A DNA stretch of 64,000 nucleotides from Limosilactobacillus ingluviei DSM 15946 (lineage in GTDB: Bacteria; Bacillota; Bacilli; Lactobacillales; Lactobacillaceae), in the NCBI RefSeq assembly GCF_001435775.1, contig NZ_AZFK01000005.1, positions 52,313 to 116,312 on the forward strand. Reading direction: 5' to 3'. The translations under genes and the position numbers were made by a program. The notes under the pieces are model-generated. The model did not search any database. It saw nothing but the letters and a program-made list of their open reading frames with translations, and was not told the origin of the DNA. Shown here one piece after another: positions 34,596 to 43,372 of this stretch (its first letter is position 1; each line of letters starts with the position of its first letter).

Positions 34596-35099
34596 TTAAT
34601 TTTTTACCAATCGTCGACTCTGCATGCGCGCTTGCCACCGCCGCTTTAAGGGGCCAAAGAATTCAGCTTGCGCTTCATAGTCATCAACTAAAGAAACAAT
34701 CAAACTTTCTGCATACCGTGGTACGGCCAAAGTTGCACCAAACATGTGCTTTAAAATAATATCTTTTTCCTTGGGGTTCAACGGGGTTAACTTCTCCGCA
34801 TTGCGTAACGCTACCCGCGGATGAATGAAGGCGTGCGTCCCCAAATCGAATTTGGTCGTGCGCCAATCATAGTAAAACAAGTCGTGCAACAAGCCCGCCC
34901 GCGCTGTGCTCACGTAATCTAAGTGAAGCCGCTTGGCAATTCGGTAACTGTCATAAGAAACCGAAAGCGAATGTTGCAAGCGGTCAGAGTGATGATGTTG
35001 GGTATAGTTGGCGAGCTTTTGCACCGCCGGTTGCGCCAACAAGTCCGCTACTAACGCCACGTATTCCTCGTCCTTGCGCCATTCATCCCTTGTTTTCAT
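34596..35099 (-). CDS. HD-domain hydrolase
   Basis: A 167-aa metal-dependent phosphohydrolase-type protein. HD residues are visible as RLQHSLSVS (first His) and GLLHDLFYYDW (His-Asp), with a later Asp in VSLVDDYEAQ. Nucleotide or polyphosphate substrates are typical, but none can be assigned. AAAGGAG upstream of ATG 35099. Probably co-transcribed with the HxlR gene. Confidence 0.88.
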   Translation of the reverse strand: MKTRDEWRKDEEYVALVADLLAQPAVQKLANYTQHHHSDRLQHSLSVSYDSYRIAKRLHLDYVSTARAGLLHDLFYYDWRTTKFDLGTHAFIHPRVALRNAEKLTPLNPKEKDIILKHMFGATLAVPRYAESLIVSLVDDYEAQAEFFGPLKRRWQARMQSRRLVKN

Positions 35100-35224
35100 G
35101 CACTAGATTGCTCCTTTTCTATTTTGTTGCCATCATTTTACACGATTTCTCCTTAAAGGGGAACCGTTTTGCTTCCTTTTGGTAAGTCTTAAGAATTTCC
35201 TGACTTTTTTCTGCTTTTGAAAGT

Positions 35225-36010
35225 TTAGTCCGTCAACGCCGCGCGGTTCAATTCAAACATTAAAATTCCGGCCGATACCGCCACGTTTAAGGATTCGGCC
35301 GCCCCCTTCATTGGAATGTAAAGGTTGGTCGTGGTCGCCGCCAACAGGTCACTGGCCATCCCATGCCCTTCATTGCCCATGATTAAGGCAAAATCCGGAC
35401 CCGGGTGTACCTGACGAAAGCTTTGCGCCGCTGGATTTAATTGGGTCCCATACACTGGTTTCCCCGCGGCTTTAAAGTCGGCAATCCATTTCCTTAAGTC
35501 GCCAGTGAACAATTGTAAATGAAATTGACTGCCTTGCATTGAGCGCACTACCTTGGGACTAAACAGATCCGCCGTTTGCGCACTGGCCACAACGCCAGCA
35601 AAGCCAGCCGCATCCGCGGTCCGAATCATGGTTCCCACGTTGCCGGGATCTTGGACGCGATCAAGCAAGAGCCACGCCCCCTTCAGATCCACCCCTGGTT
35701 GGAAGCGGTGGTTGGGCAGTTGGGCCACCGCTGCAATGCCTTGGGGCGTGACCGTGTCCAAAACGTGCTTTAGGATCGCCGGCGTAACTTCGTAGACCCG
35801 GTCAAAGCGTGCTACAATGTCTTCGTGAGCGGCCAACTCATCGGCCGTCCCAATTAAAGCCGTTAAGGTCACCCCACTTTTGAGGGCTTCTTCAACTAAA
35901 TGCCAGCCATCTAACAAGTAGGCATTAAATTTTTCCCGGCCCCGCTTGGTGGCTAATTTTTTCCAGTCTTTAACGTGTTGGTTCTTAATAGACGTTAATT
36001 GTTCCCGCAT
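35225..36010 (-). CDS. TrmH-family rRNA/tRNA 2'-O-methyltransferase (SpoU)
   Basis: A 261-aa SPOUT methylase: an N-terminal substrate-binding domain (KRGREKFNAYLLDGWHLVEEA) and the knotted SAM domain with motifs LLDRVQDPGNVGTMIRTADA, IMGNEGHGM and IPMKGAAESLNVAVSAGI. The N-terminal domain points to the rRNA-modifying RlmB/YsgA branch. The gene is divergent from acyP with a TATAAT (36031-36036, minus) in the 48-bp spacer. Confidence 0.93.
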   Translation of the reverse strand: MREQLTSIKNQHVKDWKKLATKRGREKFNAYLLDGWHLVEEALKSGVTLTALIGTADELAAHEDIVARFDRVYEVTPAILKHVLDTVTPQGIAAVAQLPNHRFQPGVDLKGAWLLLDRVQDPGNVGTMIRTADAAGFAGVVASAQTADLFSPKVVRSMQGSQFHLQLFTGDLRKWIADFKAAGKPVYGTQLNPAAQSFRQVHPGPDFALIMGNEGHGMASDLLAATTTNLYIPMKGAAESLNVAVSAGILMFELNRAALTD

Positions 36011-36058
36011 TTTATCACCTCAATTAAACTATTATAACATTTTTAAAGGAGCAGCTTA

Positions 36059-36331
36059 ATGATTAACTACTTAATTTTTGTTTCCGGCCGGGTCCAAGGG
36101 GTCGGCTTTCGCTATGCCACTCTCCTGCTCGCCCGCCAGTACCACCTGACCGGAACGGTTGAAAATCTTCCCGATGGCCAAGTTAAAATCAACGTCCAAG
36201 GCCCGGCCAGTGACGTCAAAGCCTTTGTCCTCGCCATTAAGGCTGGCCCTAATCCGTATTGCCGGGTGGAGGAAGTCCACATCCAACCCCAACCCTTGGC
36301 AAAGTGGCGGACTTTTAAAATTACCAATTAG
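36059..36331 (+). CDS. acyP: Acylphosphatase
   Basis: Hydrolyses acyl phosphates. The 90-aa protein has the phosphate loop GRVQGVGFRY with the catalytic arginine and the catalytic asparagine in ENLPDG. AAAGGAG precedes ATG 36059. It is followed by yidC, a pairing common in lactobacilli. Confidence 0.95.
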   Translation: MINYLIFVSGRVQGVGFRYATLLLARQYHLTGTVENLPDGQVKINVQGPASDVKAFVLAIKAGPNPYCRVEEVHIQPQPLAKWRTFKITN

Positions 36332-36411
36332 CAACAAAAGTAGCAATTTAGGTGTAAATCGGGTATGATTATTTTTTAGTGATGATAATCTTACTGAAGG
36401 ATGGTTTACCA

Positions 36412-37350
36412 ATGAAAAAAATTAAACGGCTCGGGACGCTGAGTGCCCTCGCCAGTTTGTTAGTCCTCCTGTCCGGCTGTGTCCGGGTCAAGGATGGCAA
36501 GCCCTACGGCATGGTCTATGACTACCTGGCCAAACCGATGCAACACTTGATGGAATTTATTGCTCAACACATGGGAGGCAGCTATGGCTGGTCCATCGTC
36601 GTCATTGTGATTATTGTGCGATTGATCCTCTTACCATCAATGATGAGTCAAATGAAAAAATCAACGTTGATGCAAGAACGCATGGCGATGGTTCAACCGC
36701 AAATGCGGGCCTTACAAGAAAAGCAAAAGCAGGCCAAAACCCCTGAAGAACAAGCCGCGATTGGCCAAGAAATGATGGCCTTTTACCGGGATAACAATAT
36801 TTCAATGGTTGGTGGGATCGGGTGCTTGCCGCTTTTAATCCAACTTCCAATCTTTACCGCGCTGTACAACGCCATTCGCTACTCACCGGAGTTGTCAGTC
36901 GCCACCTTTATGGGGATTCCCCTCGGAAAACCCAGCTTCCTATTAGCCGCCCTATCCTTTGTGGCTTACCTTGTTCAAGCTTGGTTGTCAATGGTGGGGG
37001 TAACGCCGGAGCAAAAGAAGCAAATGCGGATGATGCTGTTCTTAAACCCGGTCATGATCGGGGGAATCAGCTTATCGTCTTCCGCCGGCCTCGGGGTTTA
37101 CTTCTTTATCGGGGGACTGTTTGCCATCTTACAAACGCTAATGATTAACGCCTACCGCCCCCAATGGCGCAAGCAAATCAAAAAAGAATTGGCCAACCGG
37201 CCGCAACCAAAACCAACCAAGGTTGTTGCTCAGCCCACGACAACTAAACCCACGGCAGCCATCAACGCGTTGAAAAACACTACGCCAACCAAGCCCCGCA
37301 ACGCTGGTAAACAGCGTAACGCCGGAAAGCAACACCGAAAGCCAAAGTAA
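36412..37350 (+). CDS. yidC: Membrane protein insertase YidC/OxaA, lipoprotein type
   Basis: Inserts and folds membrane proteins with or without Sec. The 312-aa precursor has a lipoprotein signal ending LLSGC (lipidated Cys23), then five membrane segments with the YidC core: WSIVVIVIIVRLILLP, the hydrophilic-groove arginine in that helix, GGIGCLPLLIQLPIFTALYN. The C-terminal ~45 residues are highly basic, as in ribosome-binding YidC2 proteins. AAGGATGG precedes ATG 36412; the frame start at 36379 is rejected. Confidence 0.96.
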   Translation: MKKIKRLGTLSALASLLVLLSGCVRVKDGKPYGMVYDYLAKPMQHLMEFIAQHMGGSYGWSIVVIVIIVRLILLPSMMSQMKKSTLMQERMAMVQPQMRALQEKQKQAKTPEEQAAIGQEMMAFYRDNNISMVGGIGCLPLLIQLPIFTALYNAIRYSPELSVATFMGIPLGKPSFLLAALSFVAYLVQAWLSMVGVTPEQKKQMRMMLFLNPVMIGGISLSSSAGLGVYFFIGGLFAILQTLMINAYRPQWRKQIKKELANRPQPKPTKVVAQPTTTKPTAAINALKNTTPTKPRNAGKQRNAGKQHRKPK

Positions 37351-37358
37351 TTATTTCG

Positions 37359-37398
37359 GACTGGCCGTCAAGCTTCAGCTTGGCTGACCAGTCTTTTT
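37359..37398 (+). terminator. Terminator of yidC
   Basis: GACTGG...CAAGCT-TC-AGCTTG...CCAGTC stem, then TTTTT. Confidence 0.75.
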
Positions 37399-37420
37399 AA
37401 GATTAATGGAGGAAAATTTC

Positions 37421-37831
37421 ATGACCCAGCCTATCAATCGTAACCCCCTGAGCTTGCAACAACCCAGTGTTCCCGCAACCTTAGCCGACTGGCCGGTCGC
37501 CCAAGAGCTCTTAGCAACTTTAGCTGCCCACCAAGCCGAATGTATTGGGATGGCGGCCAATATGATCGGAGTGCATAAACAAATCATTGCCGTCTGCCTT
37601 GGCCCCGTTAACGTCGCCATGCTCAATCCCGTCCTAGAAAAAAAGCGGCACCCCTATCAAACCACCGAGGGCTGTCTCTCCTTAAATGGACAGCGCCCGA
37701 CTACTCGTTACCAAGAAATCACGGTCCGCTACTTGGATCAACATGGTCAATTGCAACGGTTAAGCTTAAGCGGCATCGCTGCTCAAGCCGTTCAACATGA
37801 GCTTGATCATTGCCAAGGAATCCTAATTTAA
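37421..37831 (+). CDS. def: Peptide deformylase homologue with altered motif I
   Basis: Deformylases remove the N-formyl group from new proteins. The 136-aa protein keeps the metal ligands Cys85 (EGCLSL) and the HELDH motif (126-130). Motif I, usually GxGxAAxQ, reads GMAANMIG (43-50), so Met48 stands where the oxyanion-stabilising Gln is expected. It is also ~40-50 residues shorter than the type 2 enzymes of Firmicutes. It may be a paralogue of reduced or different activity. GGAGGA precedes ATG 37421. Monocistronic, with a terminator shared with the converging kinase gene. Confidence 0.85.
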   Translation: MTQPINRNPLSLQQPSVPATLADWPVAQELLATLAAHQAECIGMAANMIGVHKQIIAVCLGPVNVAMLNPVLEKKRHPYQTTEGCLSLNGQRPTTRYQEITVRYLDQHGQLQRLSLSGIAAQAVQHELDHCQGILI

Positions 37832-37835
37832 CCCA

Positions 37836-37876
37836 AAAAGCCAGCTGATCCGGCATCTACGGTTCAGCTGGCTTTT
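37836..37876. terminator. Bidirectional terminator between def and the histidine kinase gene
   Basis: AAAAGCCAGCTGA/TCAGCTGGCTTTT, perfect 13-bp stem with a 15-nt loop. Confidence 0.85.
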
Positions 37877-37879
37877 GCT

Positions 37880-39409
37880 TTATGAATGTTCTTTTTTATC
37901 GTGATATTTGCGCCCCTTACCGGCCACTTTAGGTGTGGTATTGGTTGGCACAATTGGTAAGGTTAAGCGGAACAGGGAACCGGAACCGACCTGACTTTCC
38001 ACGGTAATCGTCCCGTGGTAACCTTCGATCAGGCGCTTGGCAATGGCTAAACCGAGCCCATTGCCCCCCTTCTTGCGGCTCCGGGCTTTGTCGACCCGGT
38101 AAAACCGGTCAAAGACTTTCGACAGTTCCGCCGGGGAAATTCCTTCCCCAAAGTCTTGTACCCCAATTTCAACGGCCTGGAGGTTGCGGGAAAGCGACAA
38201 GTGGATCCGCTTTTGCTCACCAGAATATTTCACGGCGTTGTCACAGAGAATAATTAAAATTTGTTCTAAGTGATCCCGGTAAATCTTCACCACTTCATCA
38301 TGCCGCAAATCATCATCCAACATGAATTCAAAATCGGGATGAATCATCTTAAAGTTATTGTAAACTTGATGCACCACTTCCCGCACGGGCGTTGTGGCAT
38401 CATGGAAATTTAATTCCACTTGTTCCGCCCGTGACAAGTCCAACATCTCTTGTACCAGGCTGTTCATCCGGTTGGTTTCCGCAATCACCGCTGGAATGGA
38501 TTCTTCCAAGACTTGCGGATCATCCTTACCCCACCGCTGCAACATTTGCATATGGCCTTGAATAATCGCCACCGGGGTCCGTAATTCGTGCGAAACATCC
38601 CCCACAAACTGGGACTGTTGCTCAATATAGCGTTGCATCCGGTCGAGCATCGCATTAAAAATCTGGCTTAATTCAGCTAATTCATCGTGCCGGTTTAACT
38701 CGGGGACCCGTTGGTTTTTGGTCGGGTCATCCCGTAAAGCCAAAATTGTGGTTTGAATATCGTCTAAGGGCCGTAAAATCAAGTAGGATAAGCCGTAGCC
38801 CAACAGGCCACTGGCAATCACCACCAACGTTAAAGCCAGGCTGCTGATCAACAACAGCCGTTGATAACGTTGGTAGTAATTGTTGAGGTTGTTTTCAATT
38901 TGCAAATACCCCGTAAGGCGCTGGGTCTGGTGATTATACACCGGAATCCGCCCCACCAGCACCTTGTGGTGTCGTCCGGCGACCAACTTGATTTGTTCGT
39001 CCTTAACCGCGTGAAACGGCTTTTTTAATTGGCCCGTCGTAAAGACCAAGTGTTGGTCGCGATTATAAATCCCCACCACTAAATGCGAATTAGAGAAGCC
39101 TTGAATCACCGGGCGCTGATAAACTTTGCCGGCGTCCGTTCCCTTTAGCGGGGCAGTCCGTTTTTGCAGTAAGTCATTCACCTGCTGACTGGTCAAATTA
39201 TTGCTGGTCGTAACTTCGCCTAACTGGCGACTAATGGTGACCAAATTGTCCTTGAGGGCCCGACGCTCCTGGTGCAACAAATCCCTGGTAAAACTGCCAA
39301 ACAGGACCGTTACAACCACCAAGGAGATCAACAGTGAGCCCACCGCCGTCCCGAGGGCCCACTTCACCTTCAATGAGACAAACTTTGGCTTGGTTTGCTC
39401 ATTTTCCAT
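37880..39409 (-). CDS. Sensor histidine kinase (ArlS-like)
   Basis: A 509-aa membrane kinase: first membrane helix ~16-38, an extracytoplasmic sensor of ~145 residues, second helix ~184-210, HAMP linker (ILRPLDDIQ), phospho-acceptor His274 in SHELRTP, N-box LCDNAVKYSG, G1 DFGEGIS and G2 GGNGLGLAIAK. Architecture and the paired OmpR-type regulator resemble ArlRS of Gram-positives; the signal is unknown. It starts 15 nt after the regulator gene. The C-terminus is basic. Confidence 0.93.
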   Translation of the reverse strand: MENEQTKPKFVSLKVKWALGTAVGSLLISLVVVTVLFGSFTRDLLHQERRALKDNLVTISRQLGEVTTSNNLTSQQVNDLLQKRTAPLKGTDAGKVYQRPVIQGFSNSHLVVGIYNRDQHLVFTTGQLKKPFHAVKDEQIKLVAGRHHKVLVGRIPVYNHQTQRLTGYLQIENNLNNYYQRYQRLLLISSLALTLVVIASGLLGYGLSYLILRPLDDIQTTILALRDDPTKNQRVPELNRHDELAELSQIFNAMLDRMQRYIEQQSQFVGDVSHELRTPVAIIQGHMQMLQRWGKDDPQVLEESIPAVIAETNRMNSLVQEMLDLSRAEQVELNFHDATTPVREVVHQVYNNFKMIHPDFEFMLDDDLRHDEVVKIYRDHLEQILIILCDNAVKYSGEQKRIHLSLSRNLQAVEIGVQDFGEGISPAELSKVFDRFYRVDKARSRKKGGNGLGLAIAKRLIEGYHGTITVESQVGSGSLFRLTLPIVPTNTTPKVAGKGRKYHDKKEHS

Positions 39410-39424
39410 ACTGCGCCTCTTTTT

Positions 39425-40111
39425 CTACGACCGAATGACGTAACCCGTCCCCCGGACCGTTTGAATGTAGCTCTTTTCACCCGGCCGATCAATCTTATTG
39501 CGCAAGTAACGAACGTATACGTCCACAACATTCGTTTCGACCTTGGCATCATAGCCCCATACCTTGCTTAATAATTCCTTCCGGGACATCACCACGTTGA
39601 TATTTTCCATCAGGATCAACAGCAATTCGTACTCCCGCTTGGTCAGGTTAATGATTTCATCACCGCGGCGAACGACCCGGTTTTCCTTTTCAATCGTCAA
39701 GTCCTTGTAGTTCACCGTCGTTTGGTGGCCGCCGTTGGCCCCACCTTCAATACTGATCCGGCGCAATAAGGCCCGGACCCGGGCCAACAGTTCTTCAATG
39801 GCAAACGGCTTGACGATGTAGTCATCGGCCCCGTGGTCCAAACCAGAAACCCGGTCAATCACCGAGTCCCGCGCGGTCATAATAATGATTGGCGTATCCT
39901 TAACTTCGCGCACCCGACGGGCCACTTCAATCCCGTTTAATTCTGGCAGCATCAGGTCCAACAAAATGACGTCAAAGTCTTGGTTCAAAGCCGCTTCCAA
40001 CCCGGCCCGACCATCCAGCTCAACATCGGTTTCATAACCATCATGCTTTAATTCCAGTTCAACGAAGCGGGCCAAGTTCTCTTCATCTTCGATAATCAAA
40101 ATTCGACTCAT
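39425..40111 (-). CDS. OmpR/PhoB-family response regulator (ArlR-like)
   Basis: A 228-aa regulator: receiver domain with Asp52 as phosphorylation site (LLDLMLPELNG), Thr and Lys of the switch in IIMTARD and DYIVKPF, and a C-terminal winged-helix DNA-binding domain (ELLSKVWGYDAKVETNVVDV and VRGTGYVI). It forms an operon with the downstream kinase. An extended -10 lies at 40157-40165. Confidence 0.95.
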   Translation of the reverse strand: MSRILIIEDEENLARFVELELKHDGYETDVELDGRAGLEAALNQDFDVILLDLMLPELNGIEVARRVREVKDTPIIIMTARDSVIDRVSGLDHGADDYIVKPFAIEELLARVRALLRRISIEGGANGGHQTTVNYKDLTIEKENRVVRRGDEIINLTKREYELLLILMENINVVMSRKELLSKVWGYDAKVETNVVDVYVRYLRNKIDRPGEKSYIQTVRGTGYVIRS

Positions 40112-40156
40112 TTTATCACCTTCACTACTCTCATAAATCTATTCAGTCTTATCAAC

Positions 40157-40165
40157 ATTTTAGCA
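40157..40165 (-). promoter_or_regulatory. Extended -10 promoter of the two-component operon
   Basis: TGCTAAAAT on the minus strand, ~46 bp upstream of the regulator start. No clear -35. Confidence 0.5.
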
Positions 40166-40207
40166 TACCCCGCCGATTTTCCCTAGGCAGGCCCGGGATT
40201 TCCCCAT

Positions 40208-40250
40208 AAAAAAAGATCCCCTCAGGTCCGGCGCCTAGAGAGGATCTTTT
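40208..40250 (-). terminator. Terminator of rpmF
   Basis: AAAAGATCC/GGATCTTTT arms (40211-40219 with 40242-40250), with an inner CTC/GAG pairing and a T-run on the minus strand. Confidence 0.8.
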
Positions 40251-40263
40251 CGGTTAAACGGCA

Positions 40264-40443
40264 TTAGTTGTTGGCATTAACAACTTGCTTGCCATCGTAG
40301 TAGCCACATGATGGGCAAACCATGTGTGACTTCCGCAATTCACCGCAGTTTGGGCAAGGTGCCAAACCAGGAACAGTCAACTTGATGTGACCGCGACGAT
40401 TGCGCTTCCGCGTCTTAGACGTCTTCCGTGCTGGAACAGCCAT
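40264..40443 (-). CDS. rpmF: 50S ribosomal protein L32
   Basis: A 59-aa protein: [19 protein letters not shown], then two zinc pairs CPNC and CPSC, the C+ form. AGGAGG lies upstream of ATG 40443. It follows yceD, the widespread yceD-rpmF pair, 52 nt downstream. Confidence 0.97.
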   Translation of the reverse strand: MAVPARKTSKTRKRNRRGHIKLTVPGLAPCPNCGELRKSHMVCPSCGYYDGKQVVNANN

Positions 40444-40495
40444 GTGTTACACCTCCTTAGATGTAATTTATCCACTTTTGGTTTTTAACCGTTCG

Positions 40496-41050
40496 CTAAT
40501 GCTTTGAGTCCTGATCAGGAAATAATTCTTTTAACTTAGCGAGACGTGGATCAACAGAATCATTAGCTTCAGAAGCCACCGCCCCTTCTTCTTGGACGTC
40601 CCATCCTTTACCTTGGGGCATTGAATTACCAGCAGCTTCTAAAGGCGTCAACACCCGGCTGGGAATTTGCTCAATAATGTTTTCCATCACCGCTTCTTCA
40701 AAATCAATCGGCGTTTGGGCATCATCGAGCAAAAAGGCCAGCGTCTGGGCTTCTTCATACCGGTCAAGGTGCGTTTGGTCATTGGTATAACTTTCCGTAA
40801 AAGAAAAGTCCAACGGGAGCTCAACCGGGGTTAACGAACGCGTTGATGGGACGGTGACCGTCGTTTTAACGGTCGCAAAGATCGTCGCATCCCCGCGTTC
40901 ATACATCATGCTTCCGTCAATCTTAACGGGGGCAACCGCTAAAATTTGATCCGGAAAGCGCGCCTTCATTGCATCATTTAACTCTAACTGCTTTTGCAGA
41001 TGCATTGGTTCATCTGCATAGCGGCGAAGTTCACTTAAGGTCCACTTCAT
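40496..41050 (-). CDS. yceD: YceD family protein (DUF177)
   Basis: A 184-aa protein of the DUF177 family, associated with large-subunit RNA/ribosome assembly in bacteria and plants. Signatures: an N-terminal MKWTLSELRRY, the VTVPSTRSLTPVELPLDFSF strand region and the acidic DPRLAKLKELF end. AGGAGG precedes ATG 41050; the longer frame to 41107 runs into tmcAL. The usual C-x-RC motif of the family is not evident: here VPSTRSLTPVELPL lacks the cysteine. Confidence 0.9.
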   Translation of the reverse strand: MKWTLSELRRYADEPMHLQKQLELNDAMKARFPDQILAVAPVKIDGSMMYERGDATIFATVKTTVTVPSTRSLTPVELPLDFSFTESYTNDQTHLDRYEEAQTLAFLLDDAQTPIDFEEAVMENIIEQIPSRVLTPLEAAGNSMPQGKGWDVQEEGAVASEANDSVDPRLAKLKELFPDQDSKH

Positions 41051-41103
41051 CCTTGTTCCTCCTAATGCAACGCGTTTTATTATACGCGGCGTGATCAGCC
41101 ATG

Positions 41104-42246
41104 TCAATGTTTTTTGCTTGACAGCTTAATGATTGGGGCGTGTTTTAAATCTTGCTCCACTGGGGTAAAGAGTTGATACAGCTTCCCTGCCCGGTAATCC
41201 AAATTCATCAGGGTCGCTTTTTTATCCGCATCCACCTTAGTGATCAACGGGTATTGAACGGTCTTTTTCAGCGCATGTAAATACGCCCGCCCCGGGGCCG
41301 TAAAACCCAGCACGTGATGGTAAGGCTGCGCATTTAAGACCTCCGTTTGGGTCGCTTCTAAGACCGTATATAAGCACAGCCGCAATAACCGGGCAAAGGT
41401 ATAGCGCTTCGTTTTCACGGCGTGCAAAAAGCCATCAAACGTCAGCTCCCGACTGGCCGCTTCTTTCATCCGATATTCCAGGCCTTCACTCATTAAATAG
41501 ATGTGCCGTAATTCGGTTACCGGCGCTTGAATCAAGTGGTTGCGCAACAGCGGGTAGAGCGCTTGCCAATTGGGGATGACTGATAAATTTGCCAAGTCCT
41601 GAGCCGTTTGGGCTGGGACCACGTCATCAATGTCGGTCCGGTCTTGGACCGCCTGGCGAATGGCACTGGCACTGGCCAAAGTGGTTTGCAACGATTGATC
41701 ATGATAACCACTGCCCCGCCGTTGGATCGGGTACAGCTCCATTGACCACTTGTGTTCAGCGCGGGCTTTAAAGTACGAAAAAGCCAAAATGTCGTTAGGA
41801 TCGACTAGACTCACCCCGGTTTGCTGGACCAATGCCGCATTAAACTGAGTAGCATAAGTCGCCCGGTAATCAGTAAATGCCGGCGCCGCAAAGGATGCTT
41901 CGGCTGCCACCAACCGTTCAAAATCCCAAGCCGGATGCTCAGCCCCAAAAACGACCGCAGCAACTTGTAAGTCATTTAGTAAACGCAGCGCCCCGGTCGC
42001 AAACCGTTGCCCGGGCTGAACAGCGTCGAAAAGCGGTAATTCAACCACAAGGTCAGCCCCATTAGCCAGCGCTTCTTGCGCCCGGGTCCATTTATCGACA
42101 ATGGTTGGTTCACCCCGCTGGGTAAAATTTCCACTCATCACCACCACTACCACATCGGCTTGGGTTAAGCGTTTGGCCGTCTGTAAGTGGTAGAGGTGAC
42201 CGTTATGAAATGGATTGTATTCGGTAACCAGGCCCACTGCTTTCAT
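41104..42246 (-). CDS. tmcAL: tRNA acetate-cytidine ligase TmcAL (YlbM)
   Basis: Activates acetate with ATP to acetylate the wobble cytidine of elongator tRNA-Met. The 380-aa protein opens MKAVGLVTEYNPFHNGHLYHL with the HxGH nucleotidyltransferase motif, and has MSGNFTQRGEP and GADLVVELPLF as family blocks. GGGGTGAG precedes ATG 42246; the longer frame is rejected. It lies 5 nt downstream of yqeM at the end of the yqe operon. Confidence 0.94.
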   Translation of the reverse strand: MKAVGLVTEYNPFHNGHLYHLQTAKRLTQADVVVVVMSGNFTQRGEPTIVDKWTRAQEALANGADLVVELPLFDAVQPGQRFATGALRLLNDLQVAAVVFGAEHPAWDFERLVAAEASFAAPAFTDYRATYATQFNAALVQQTGVSLVDPNDILAFSYFKARAEHKWSMELYPIQRRGSGYHDQSLQTTLASASAIRQAVQDRTDIDDVVPAQTAQDLANLSVIPNWQALYPLLRNHLIQAPVTELRHIYLMSEGLEYRMKEAASRELTFDGFLHAVKTKRYTFARLLRLCLYTVLEATQTEVLNAQPYHHVLGFTAPGRAYLHALKKTVQYPLITKVDADKKATLMNLDYRAGKLYQLFTPVEQDLKHAPIIKLSSKKH

Positions 42247-42251
42247 CCTAC

Positions 42252-43016
42252 TCACCCCTTTACTGCTTGACCAGGCTTTTGGACGGTAAAAAACCACCGG
42301 GCCGTTTGCGCTGCCGGTTTTTGGCGGCCAAAATCGGCACTGACTTGGATCTGCTCGTCGGCAAAGCCCGCTGCCTCTAAAGCGGCTCGTAAATCTGCCT
42401 GCTGATAGGTCCGCTCAAAGTGCTGCTCGCCAATTCGTTGATAGCTGCCGTCACCTTGGCGAATGAAAAACGCGAGGTCGTGCACAACCCCATGGGCGAT
42501 CGCATCATCAGCATAGCTGGCCCACAAAAAGGCCCGGGCGTGATCAGGATCTTCAAAATTATAGGTAAAACCCGGGTAAACCTCATCCGTTTGGTAGGGG
42601 GTAATCACGTCAAATAAAAAGTAGCCCCCCGGCACCAAGTGCTCGTACACGGCCCGGAAAGTTGCCGTTACGGCCGCTAAATCTGGTAGGTAGCACAAGG
42701 AATCGGCAAAGCAAGTGATTGCATCGTACTTGGGCAAGCCACTGAGGTCCCGCATATCAGCTTCCACCAAGTCAAAGTCGACTCCCGCCGCCTGCCGATG
42801 TTGGTCTGCCAATGCCAACATTTCCGCCGAAAAATCCGCATCAACGACCCGATAACCAGCTTGCGCCAATAATACCGCCAACCGGCCAGCCCCACCGGCC
42901 AAGTCCAAAAGATGGCGTCCCGCCGGTACGTGAGCTTGAACAAATTGCAACCAATCATCGTACAGCTGGGGATCAAACAATTCATCATACAGCTGTGCAA
43001 AGGTTTGATAAATCAT
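42252..43016 (-). CDS. yqeM: Class I SAM-dependent methyltransferase YqeM
   Basis: A 254-aa methyltransferase: SAM motif LLDLAGGAGRLAVLLAQAG, the acidic residue after the second strand in VVDADFSAEML, and DAITCFADSLCYL. The substrate is unknown. Its ATG overlaps the rsfS stop by one base (TAATG), and the operon order yqeK-rsfS-yqeM is conserved in Firmicutes. Confidence 0.92.
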   Translation of the reverse strand: MIYQTFAQLYDELFDPQLYDDWLQFVQAHVPAGRHLLDLAGGAGRLAVLLAQAGYRVVDADFSAEMLALADQHRQAAGVDFDLVEADMRDLSGLPKYDAITCFADSLCYLPDLAAVTATFRAVYEHLVPGGYFLFDVITPYQTDEVYPGFTYNFEDPDHARAFLWASYADDAIAHGVVHDLAFFIRQGDGSYQRIGEQHFERTYQQADLRAALEAAGFADEQIQVSADFGRQKPAAQTARWFFTVQKPGQAVKG

Positions 43017-43372
43017 TAGTCACTCAGCCACGCTGACAGATTAACCAGGGGCGCTTCCGACCATAATTTTTCCAAGTTATAGAACTGCCGCGTTTCTTCA
43101 CGGAAGACGTGTACAACAACGTCCCCTAAGTCAATTAAAATCCATTGGGCCGCATCTTTCCCTTCGACGCTGCCAATTTCCACGTGATTTTCGTGGGCCA
43201 TCTCCACAATCGCGTTGGCAATTGCTTGGACCTGCCGGTTCGAACTCCCCGTCATCGTAACAAAGTAATCCGCCATCGGCGTCAATTGGTCGACTTGCAT
43301 GGCCACAATGTCTTCCGCCCGCCGCCCATCGGCTGCTTTAACAACTTTTTCTAAGAGTGTTTTACTTTCCAT
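43016..43372 (-). CDS. rsfS: Ribosomal silencing factor RsfS
   Basis: Binds L14 and blocks subunit joining when nutrients are scarce. The 118-aa protein has the family signatures ADYFVTMTGSSNRQVQAIAN and the EGKDAAQWILIDLGDVVVHVF core. It starts immediately at the end of yqeK (one-base overlap). Confidence 0.96.
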   Translation of the reverse strand: MESKTLLEKVVKAADGRRAEDIVAMQVDQLTPMADYFVTMTGSSNRQVQAIANAIVEMAHENHVEIGSVEGKDAAQWILIDLGDVVVHVFREETRQFYNLEKLWSEAPLVNLSAWLSD

